Assembly: GCA_023416455.1 (NCBI GenBank)
Contig: JAEZHQ010000432.1
Coordinates: 1-28,095, forward strand
Length of the DNA: 28,095 bases
Reading direction: 5' to 3'
Source: Pseudomonadota bacterium
Lineage (GTDB): Bacteria > Pseudomonadota > Alphaproteobacteria > Azospirillales > Azospirillaceae
Positions 22,062-28,095 of the stretch are shown here, piece after piece (within the stretch, counting starts at the first letter, position 1; every line of letters starts with the position of its first letter). The position numbers and the translations under genes are program-made. The notes beneath the pieces were generated by a model. It saw nothing but the letters and a program-made list of their open reading frames with translations. It was not told the DNA's origin and did no database searches.

Positions 22062-23270
22062 GTGACGCCCGCATCGAGCCCCCCACCCGCCGGCCCGGAC
22101 TCCGGGCTCTCCCCGAAGGCGGTCGCCGCCGGCCTGCTCACGGCGCTGGTCGGCTACGCCAGCTCGGTGGCGGTGGTCATCCAGGGACTCGCCGCGGTGG
22201 GGGCGGACACCGCGCAGATCGTCTCGGCCCTGGTCGCGGTCGGCATGGCCATGGGGCTGCTCGCCATGGGGCTCAGCCTGCACAGCCGCAAGCCGATCAG
22301 CATCGCCTGGACGACTCCGGGCGCCGCGCTGCTCGCCGCCACCGGGCCGATGGACGGCGGCTTCCCGGCCGCCGTCGGGGCCTTCATCGTCACCGCGGGG
22401 CTGGTCATGGCGGCCGGGCTGTGGACACCGCTCGGCCGCTGGGTGGCGGCCATCCCGCGGCCGCTGGCCAACGCCATGCTCGCCGGCATCCTGCTCAAGC
22501 TGTGCCTGGCCCCCTTCGCCGCCGTGGGGCAGGCGCCGGGCATGGCGCTTCTGGTGCTGGCCACCTGGGCGGTGGTCGGCCGCGTCGCCCGGCTCTACGC
22601 GGTGCCCGCCGCCGTCCTGGTGGCGCTGGGCGCCATGGCCCTCGACGCCTCCGGCGGGCTGCCGGCCGGCGCCGCCTGGCCGGGCCTCGTCTTCGTGGAG
22701 CCGGTCTTCACCGCCGAGGCGCTGGTCGGCATCGCCCTGCCGCTGTTCATCGTCACCATGGCTTCCCAGAACATCCCCGGCCTCGCCGTGCTGGCAACCT
22801 ACGACTACCGGCCGAAGACCCGCCCGATCTTCCTGGCGACCGGCGCCGCCTCGGCGGCGACGGCGCTGGCCGGCGCGCCGACGGTCAATCTGGCGGCGAT
22901 CACCGCCGCGCTGTGCGCCAGCCCCGACGCCGACCCGAATCCGGCGCGGCGCTGGCAGGCCGCCTTCGTCGGCGGGCTCGGCTACATCGCGCTGGCGGCG
23001 CTGGCCGGCGTGACCGCGACCATGGTGACGCGCTCGCCGCCGGTCCTGATCGAGGCGGTGGCCGGGCTGGCGCTGATCGGGGCCTTCGGGTCCGCCCTGC
23101 TGGCCACCGTGCAGGCCGAGGAGAACCGCACCGCCGCGCTGGTGACCCTGCTGGTCACCGCCTCGGGCCTGTCCTTCGGCGGCGTCGGCTCGGCCTTCTG
23201 GGGGCTGCTGCTGGGCGGTGCCGTGCATCTCCTGCACAGCGGCCGCCTGGTGCCGCGCCCGGCGGCGTGA
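22062..23270 (+). CDS. benE: BenE-family benzoate/aromatic acid:H+ symporter-like transporter
   Basis: A 402-residue integral membrane protein with about 10-12 hydrophobic helices. BenE family landmarks are ALVGYASSVAVVIQGLAAVG near 31-50, SIAWTTPGAALLAATGP around 83-99, PLFIVTMASQNIPGLAVL around 227-244 and APTVNLAAITAALC around 273-286. The family belongs to the nucleobase-cation symporter-like (APC) fold and imports benzoate or related aromatic acids with protons. No aromatic catabolic genes accompany it here, so the real substrate is open. The GTG start has GGAGG about 8 bases upstream. It is divergent from the GntR/FCD gene, which probably regulates it. Confidence 0.9.
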   Translation: MTPASSPPPAGPDSGLSPKAVAAGLLTALVGYASSVAVVIQGLAAVGADTAQIVSALVAVGMAMGLLAMGLSLHSRKPISIAWTTPGAALLAATGPMDGGFPAAVGAFIVTAGLVMAAGLWTPLGRWVAAIPRPLANAMLAGILLKLCLAPFAAVGQAPGMALLVLATWAVVGRVARLYAVPAAVLVALGAMALDASGGLPAGAAWPGLVFVEPVFTAEALVGIALPLFIVTMASQNIPGLAVLATYDYRPKTRPIFLATGAASAATALAGAPTVNLAAITAALCASPDADPNPARRWQAAFVGGLGYIALAALAGVTATMVTRSPPVLIEAVAGLALIGAFGSALLATVQAEENRTAALVTLLVTASGLSFGGVGSAFWGLLLGGAVHLLHSGRLVPRPAA

Positions 23271-23380
23271 CCCCTTGCGGGCGCGGGCGGCGCGAAGGGA
23301 GGGGCGGTGCCCCGTCGGTTGCGCCCCTTGACCCCCGCCGCCGGCTTGCGCCAAGCTCCGGCTCCGGGTGGGCGGCCGCC

Positions 23381-23443
23381 GTGCCGGCCTTGCCGGCCGC
23401 ACCGGCTATGCCGGCCGTGCCGGCCATGGCAGCCATGCCGGGC
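23381..23443. repeat. 9-bp tandem repeat, seven units, before the PRPP-synthetase-like gene
   Basis: Seven consecutive 9-mers: gtgccggcc, ttgccggcc, gcaccggct, atgccggcc, gtgccggcc, atggcagcc, atgccgggc. The array occupies the spacer between benE and the next gene, ending 33 bases before that gene's ATG. The 9-bp period keeps reading frames open, which gives misleading ORFs on both strands. Confidence 0.8.
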
Positions 23444-23476
23444 GGCCGAGACGGACCAACCTTCGAGGGGAACAGC

Positions 23477-24367
23477 ATGGCCCGCTACACGGGCGTCTAC
23501 GGGTTTCCGGAATCGGCCGACGGCGCCCGGCGGCTGGCCGGGGCGCTGGGCGTGCCCTGCCACATCGCCGAGCTGCACCGCTTTCCCGACGGCGAAAGCC
23601 TCGTCCGCCTGCCCCAACCGGTGGAACGCGCCGTCGTCTACCGTTCGCTGGACCGGCCCAACGACAAGCTGGTCGAGCTGGCCCTGGCCGCCTCCGTGCT
23701 GCGCCGCCAGGGCGCGTCCGAGCTGTGCCTGGTCGCCCCCTACATGGCCTACATGCGCCAGGACGCCGTCTTCCGGCCGGGCGAACCGGTCAGCCAGGCG
23801 GTGGTCGGCGACTGGCTGGGCCGGCTGTTCGACCGCTTCGTCTGCGTCGAGCCCCACCTGCACCGGACCCATGGGCTGGACGCGGTGTTCGTCGGCCGCC
23901 CCGCCGTCGCGCTGAGCGGCGCCGGGGTCATCGCCGGCCGCCTGCGCGCCGACGGGGTCGCCGCCGACACGGTGGTCGTCGGCCCCGACGAGGAGTCCGA
24001 GCCCCTGGTCGCGGCGGTCGCCCGGCCGCTCGGCCTGGCGGCGGTGGTCGGCCGCAAGGAGCGGCGCGGCGACCGGGACGTCACCGTGGTCCTGCCCGAC
24101 GGCGCGCCGCTGGCCGGGCGGCCCGTGGTCATCGTCGACGACGTCATCAGCTCCGGCGAGACCATCTTCTCCTGCGCCCGTGCGGCGCGGGCCGCCGGCG
24201 CATCGGGGATCCGGGTGTTCGGCGTGCACGCCCTGTTCGGGGCCGACGTCGCCGCCCGCTTCGAGGCGGCGGGGCTCGGCGCCCCCGTTTCCTGCGACGG
24301 CGTCCCCCATCCCACCAGCGCGCTGCCGCTGGCCGGCCTGATCGCCGCGGCGCTGACCGCGGAGTGA
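23477..24367 (+). CDS. Ribose-phosphate pyrophosphokinase-like enzyme (PRPP synthetase family, divergent)
   Basis: A 296-residue soluble enzyme, shorter than housekeeping Prs (about 310-320). Family features are FPDGES (36-41), KLVELALAASVLRRQGASEL (64-83), APYMAYMRQD with RQD at 94-96, the catalytic histidine region VEPHLHRTH (124-132), and the PRPP-binding loop VVIVDDVISSGET at 217-229. It should transfer pyrophosphate from ATP to ribose 5-phosphate or a related sugar phosphate. Divergence in the region after RQD (AVFRPGEPVS instead of the usual DRK-type loop) suggests a specialised paralogue. The ATG has GAGGGG upstream. No nucleotide-salvage genes adjoin it, although a nucleoside-type importer lies 10 kb away. 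Confidence 0.85.
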   Translation: MARYTGVYGFPESADGARRLAGALGVPCHIAELHRFPDGESLVRLPQPVERAVVYRSLDRPNDKLVELALAASVLRRQGASELCLVAPYMAYMRQDAVFRPGEPVSQAVVGDWLGRLFDRFVCVEPHLHRTHGLDAVFVGRPAVALSGAGVIAGRLRADGVAADTVVVGPDEESEPLVAAVARPLGLAAVVGRKERRGDRDVTVVLPDGAPLAGRPVVIVDDVISSGETIFSCARAARAAGASGIRVFGVHALFGADVAARFEAAGLGAPVSCDGVPHPTSALPLAGLIAAALTAE

Positions 24368-24492
24368 TCCGGCCGCCCCGGCCTGTCCGCCGCGCTGCTT
24401 CCAATCGACGCGGCCGCCGGCGGGGGGCGAGGTTATGGCCCCTTGCCGGCGATGTTGTAGAATGACCGAAACCGACCGGAGGAGGGGTGGCG

Positions 24493-24999
24493 ATGTCGAA
24501 GGTGGCGAGCGTCGTGCTTCAGATGGCGCGAAAGCTGACCGAGGACATCGTGATGCTGGGGCGGCTGCGCGACGCCGGCACGCCCAGGACCTTTCCCCGC
24601 TTCCGCGAAATCCGCAACGCCCACCTCGACATCCAGGGGCTGATCTTCTCCATACAGGAGCGGCTGGAGGAAGCCGGGCGGGACCTGCCCGGCAACTTCC
24701 CGCAATGGGTGATCCGGCAGAAGCTGACCGACATCGCCATCTTCACCGACATCAGCCACGCCTTCGTCAGCAATCCGCCGCTCGCCCTGACCGCGTCGCT
24801 GGGTGCCTTCGACGTCCTCCAGGCCGAGCAGAAGGCTTTCAAGGAGACTCTGAACGCCTTCGACATGATGCTCATGGAGGCGGGCATCGACGACAAGACC
24901 GCCGATGAGCTGGACGCCACCCGCACCAAGATCGAGGAGATCCTCGGGATGATCGAGACGCTCCTGCGCAAGAGCCCCAAGATCCTCGAGGAATTCTGA
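24493..24999 (+). CDS. Helical protein of unknown function
   Basis: A 168-residue soluble protein that I do not recognise. It is almost entirely alpha-helical and charged, with likely amphipathic or coiled-coil segments (NAHLDIQGLIFSIQERLEEA, and TADELDATRTKIEEILGM near the C-terminus). No signal peptide, membrane segment or cysteine cluster. The ATG at 24493 is preceded by an excellent GGAGGAGGGG; a GTG at 24487 lies inside that site and is rejected. Codon use is less G/C-extreme than the neighbours but clearly coding. It stands alone between the PRPP-synthetase-like gene and the c-di-GMP protein. Confidence 0.75.
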   Translation: MSKVASVVLQMARKLTEDIVMLGRLRDAGTPRTFPRFREIRNAHLDIQGLIFSIQERLEEAGRDLPGNFPQWVIRQKLTDIAIFTDISHAFVSNPPLALTASLGAFDVLQAEQKAFKETLNAFDMMLMEAGIDDKTADELDATRTKIEEILGMIETLLRKSPKILEEF

Positions 25000-25170
25000 C
25001 CGGCCGGCGGCCTTGCCCGAGGTGACCGGTTTGCAGCAGCGCCCGGCCCCTGGCAACCGGCCGAACATGATGGGAGCCTGGGACCGCTGCCTTGCTTTTT
25101 GGGCGCGACCTTATGGTTCGAACTTGTTTCTTTGTTTGGTGACGCCATCCGGGTAAGGTCGGGTGGACAT

Positions 25171-25204
25171 GGCGGATCCGTTCCGGCACGGGGACGGATC
25201 CGCC
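25171..25204. other. Perfect 11-bp stem-loop in the leader of the GGDEF-EAL gene
   Basis: The arms ggcggatccgt and acggatccgcc pair perfectly around a 12-base loop (25182-25193). It lies 68 bases upstream of the chosen ATG in a 273-base gap that also holds a rare T-rich stretch (25121-25140) where a promoter could be. It could be a leader hairpin or a terminator-like element of an attenuator, or two operator half-sites. Confidence 0.5.
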
Positions 25205-25272
25205 GTATCGGTGATCCACCCCCGCCGTCCGCGCTTCGCGGGCCGGCGCGCAGGACGGCCCCGGTCAAGAGC

Positions 25273-28068
25273 ATGCAGTGGTCCCTTCGACCCGAACCGA
25301 TCGTGTCCGAGCCGGGGCGGCCTGATCCGTCCCTGCCGCGCCGGCTGGGCGAGCGCATGCCCTGGCTGGTGCTGCTGGCGTCGCTGCTGGTGACGGGGGC
25401 GGTCTGGCACCAGACCCGGCGCACGGTGGAGGAGGGGGCAGGCGCCCGCTTCGCCCTGCGGGTCCAGCAGTTGCAGAACCAGCTTGAGAACCACGTCGGG
25501 ATGTACGAGCAGGTGGCCCGTTCCGCCGCCGCCCTGTTCTCCGCCTTCCCGGAGTTGGGGCGGGCGGAGTGGAACCGCTTCGTTGACGGGCTGAACATCC
25601 AGGACCGCTATCCGGGCATCCTCAGCGTCGCCTTTGCCCGCGCGGTCAGCGCCGAGCGTGTCCCGGCGCTGGTCGCCGCCGCACGCAGCGACGGCGTCCG
25701 GACCTTCCATGTCTGGCCGGAGGCCGAGGCGCCCAACCGCGTCGTCAACGTCTACGCCGCCCCCGTCAGCGAGACGACCCAGCGCGCGCTCGGCTACGAC
25801 ATGCTGTCGGAGCCGGTGCGCCGCGCCGCCATCGAGCAGGCCCGGGACTCCGGGCTGCCCGCGGCCACCGGCGCCATCGGGCTCAAGGTCGACGAGGAGT
25901 CCGGGCCGCAGCCGGCGTTCATCCTCTACCAGGCGGTCTACCGCGACGGCGCTCGGCCGCGCACGGTGGAGGAGCGGCGGGCGGCCTTCGCCGGGGTCGT
26001 GCTGACCCCGGTCCGGGTGGCGCCGCTGGCCGGGGCCGTCTTCAATTCCGGCCTGGAGGACGTGGCGGCCGACCTCTTCGAGGGGCGGCTGGTCGATTCC
26101 GAATTCCCGATCCATCGCAGCCACCCGCCGTCGCCCGGGCGGACCCCGCTGTCCGCCACGCGGGAGGTGCGGCTGGGCAACCGGCTGTGGACCGTGCGGT
26201 ACGAGGCCCGGCCCGGTTTTGCGGCGGACGGGCAGGACTGGCGGCCCCCGCTGGTGCTGGCCGTCGGTCTGGCGCTCAGCGGCTTCCTGTTCACGCTGCT
26301 GTGGGCGCTGACCGCGACGCGCGGCCGCGCGGTTGCGCTCGCCCGCCGCATGACGGCCTCGCTGCGCCGCCGCGAGGCCGAACTGCACCAGCTCTTCAAC
26401 CAGGCGCCGCTCGGCATCGCGCTGATCGGCCGGGACGCCAAGATCCTCGACTGCAACGCCGCCTTCGCCCGCGCCGTGGGCAGCCCCCGCGACGGGCTGA
26501 TCGGCGTCGACACACGGCTGCGCGCGCAGGACCCGGCCCTGGTGGAGGCCATCGATTCCGCCATCGGCGGGCAAGGCGCCCGGCTTGAGGTGGAGCGGCT
26601 TCTGCTCGCCGGCGGCCGGCACAGCCATTTTGCCGTCCATCTCCAGCCGGTGGACGCCGCGGGCGAGCCCCCGGTCGTGCTGGCCTTCGTCGAGGACATC
26701 GGGGAGAAGCGCCGGGCCGAGCAGCACATCCACTATCTCGCCCATTACGACGCGCTGACCGGCCTGCCCAACCGCGTGCTGCTGTTCGACCGCATCGGGC
26801 AGGCCCTGAAGCAGGCCCGGCGCGACGGCGGCAAGGTGGGAATCCTGTTCATCGATCTCGACCGCTTCAAGGTCATCAACGACAGCCTCGGCCATTCCTT
26901 CGGCGACGAGGTGCTGCGCGCGGTGGCGCGGCGGCTGCACGCCGGGCTGCGCGATTCCGACACGGTCGGCCGGCTGGGCGGGGACGAGTTCCTGATCGTG
27001 GTGCCGGGGCTGCGCGCGGCGGAGGACGCCGCGGCGGTCGCGGACAAGATCCTGTGCCATCTGGCCAGCCCCTTCGCGGTCGGCGGCCAGAGCTTCGTGG
27101 TGTCGCCCAGCATCGGCATCAGCCTGTTCCCCGACGACGCCGACGACGCCGAGGGGCTGATCCGCGGCGCCGACATCGCCATGTACAACGCCAAGGACGC
27201 CGGCCGGAACGCCTTCCGCTTCGTCACCCCGGAGATGGGCCTGCGCTCGCGCGAGCGGCTGGACCTGGAGGCCAGCCTGCGCCGCGCCCTGCCGGCCGGG
27301 GAGCTGTTCCTCGTCTACCAGCCGCAGGTCGGCATCGCCGATGGGCAGGTGGTGGGGGTGGAGGCCCTGCTGCGCTGGCGCCATCCCGAGGCGGGGCTGA
27401 TCATGCCCGCCCGCTTCCTGCCCGTCGCCGAGGAGACCGGCCTCGTCCAGGCCATCGGCGACTGGGTGCTGACCGAGGTCTGCGCCCAGATCCGGCGTTG
27501 GAAGGACCGCATCGGCCTGTCGGTCCCGGTGGCCGTCAACGTCTCTGGCCAGCAGTTCCGCGACGGCCGGCTTCCCGCCAAGGTGGCGGCGGCGTTGGAC
27601 GCCGCCGGCCTGGAGGGGCCGGAGCTGGAGGTGGAGGTGACCGAGAGCGCGCTGATCGACGACATCGACGCCGCCATCGCCACGCTGCGCGCGCTGAAGG
27701 AGCGGGGCGTCCTGGTGGCGCTGGACGATTTCGGGACCGGCTATTCCTCGCTGAGCTACCTGCACCGCTTTCCCATCGACAAGCTGAAGATCGACCGCTC
27801 CTTCATCCACGACCTGGAGCAGGCGGGCATGGGCGGCTCCGTTCCGCGCGCCATCGTCGGGCTCGGCCGCAGCCTGGGCCTCGCGGTGGTCGCCGAGGGC
27901 GTGGAGACCGAGGCCCAGCTCCAGCTCCTGCGCGGGCTCAACTGCGAGAGCTTCCAGGGCTACCTGTTCAGCCGCCCGGTCCTGCCGGAGGAGCTGGAGG
28001 CCATGCTCGCCGTCCGCGCCGCGCCCGGCGACCCCGCCCGGCGCGACGCCGGCGAGCCGGTGGCCTGA
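25273..28068 (+). CDS. Membrane CHASE-PAS-GGDEF-EAL cyclic-di-GMP protein
   Basis: A 931-residue bifunctional c-di-GMP enzyme. TM1 is about 29-46, a periplasmic CHASE sensor domain about 75-300 (DRYPGILSVAFARAV), TM2 about 325-348, PAS about 368-480, GGDEF about 485-650 and EAL about 665-915. The cyclase motif GGDEF is at 569-573 with an intact I-site R560-D-S-D563. The EAL domain keeps EALLRW (697-702), NVSGQQF, EVTESA, LDDFGTGYSSL, KIDRSF and AEGVETEAQ, so both activities look possible; the net direction cannot be predicted. The external CHASE ligand is unknown. The ATG at 25273 was chosen where protein-like sequence begins; upstream in-frame sequence has poor codon bias. It has a weak AAGAG ribosome site. 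Confidence 0.95.
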   Translation: MQWSLRPEPIVSEPGRPDPSLPRRLGERMPWLVLLASLLVTGAVWHQTRRTVEEGAGARFALRVQQLQNQLENHVGMYEQVARSAAALFSAFPELGRAEWNRFVDGLNIQDRYPGILSVAFARAVSAERVPALVAAARSDGVRTFHVWPEAEAPNRVVNVYAAPVSETTQRALGYDMLSEPVRRAAIEQARDSGLPAATGAIGLKVDEESGPQPAFILYQAVYRDGARPRTVEERRAAFAGVVLTPVRVAPLAGAVFNSGLEDVAADLFEGRLVDSEFPIHRSHPPSPGRTPLSATREVRLGNRLWTVRYEARPGFAADGQDWRPPLVLAVGLALSGFLFTLLWALTATRGRAVALARRMTASLRRREAELHQLFNQAPLGIALIGRDAKILDCNAAFARAVGSPRDGLIGVDTRLRAQDPALVEAIDSAIGGQGARLEVERLLLAGGRHSHFAVHLQPVDAAGEPPVVLAFVEDIGEKRRAEQHIHYLAHYDALTGLPNRVLLFDRIGQALKQARRDGGKVGILFIDLDRFKVINDSLGHSFGDEVLRAVARRLHAGLRDSDTVGRLGGDEFLIVVPGLRAAEDAAAVADKILCHLASPFAVGGQSFVVSPSIGISLFPDDADDAEGLIRGADIAMYNAKDAGRNAFRFVTPEMGLRSRERLDLEASLRRALPAGELFLVYQPQVGIADGQVVGVEALLRWRHPEAGLIMPARFLPVAEETGLVQAIGDWVLTEVCAQIRRWKDRIGLSVPVAVNVSGQQFRDGRLPAKVAAALDAAGLEGPELEVEVTESALIDDIDAAIATLRALKERGVLVALDDFGTGYSSLSYLHRFPIDKLKIDRSFIHDLEQAGMGGSVPRAIVGLGRSLGLAVVAEGVETEAQLQLLRGLNCESFQGYLFSRPVLPEELEAMLAVRAAPGDPARRDAGEPVA

Positions 28069-28095
28069 GCGGCAGGGCCGGCTGCGTCCGCCGTC

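Noticed and set aside
25111..27810. Very long leftward open frame (about 900 codons) opposite the GGDEF-EAL gene
   Set aside because: It is the antisense shadow of a gene with intact CHASE, PAS, GGDEF and EAL motifs; its translation is Gln/Gly/Arg/His-rich low-complexity sequence, typical of antisense frames in GC-rich DNA.
25273..28068. Loss of cyclase or phosphodiesterase activity in the GGDEF-EAL protein
   Set aside because: GGDEF, the I-site, EAL and the other visible EAL-domain catalytic motifs are intact, so there is no sequence reason to call either domain inactive.

Overview
The window reads as a chromosomal segment of a very GC-rich alphaproteobacterium, most likely Azospirillum or a close Rhodospirillales relative. 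This is inferred from strong G/C third-codon bias, an ATP12-type F1-ATPase assembly chaperone (an alphaproteobacterial/mitochondrial family), the style of the c-di-GMP proteins and the two-subunit Mo hydroxylase. No rRNA, tRNA, CRISPR array or transposase gene was seen.

Layout. 1-237: start of a leftward TPR protein that runs off the edge. 364-1754: rightward HAD phosphatase and ATP12 chaperone, overlapping by one base. 1914-2994: two small exported proteins (YxFxxD-repeat and PRC-barrel) converging on a strong hairpin. 3133-4038: leftward ygfZ. 4204-7558: a tightly coupled leftward set made of a TPR/LicD-like transferase, a cytidylyltransferase, a UroD-fold protein resembling corrinoid methyltransferases, and rnk. 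8095-13006: a complete BMP-family (nucleoside-type) ABC importer, with ATPase, two permeases and periplasmic binding protein. 13073-14617: leftward corA plus an unknown protein. 14742-16117: a small lipoprotein and an unknown helical protein. 16161-17069: a PleD-like receiver-GGDEF protein. 17153-21248: a roughly 4 kb segment bracketed by two inverted copies of a 112-bp element; it holds a phage-tail-collar-like gene fragment, a two-subunit Mo/2Fe-2S oxidoreductase and a divergent TetR regulator with two palindromic operators. 21252-23270: a GntR/FCD regulator divergent from a BenE-family transporter, with a palindrome between them. 23477-24367: a divergent PRPP-synthetase-like enzyme. 24493-24999: an unknown helical protein. 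25273-28068: a membrane CHASE-PAS-GGDEF-EAL protein.

How the genes work together. The BMP genes form one importer. The LicD-like and cytidylyltransferase genes resemble a CDP-alcohol activation and transfer pair, and the UroD-fold partner makes that operon the best candidate here for an undescribed pathway. The Mo oxidoreductase and TetR gene look like a self-contained regulated cassette. The two c-di-GMP proteins are unlinked signalling genes.

Non-coding structure. The most distinctive non-coding signal is the 112-bp element, which has 19-bp imperfect terminal inverted repeats and looks like a MITE. Gene junctions are also unusually rich in short tandem duplications (9, 13, 14, 18 and 24 bp units), two of which affect start codons or small coupled reading frames.
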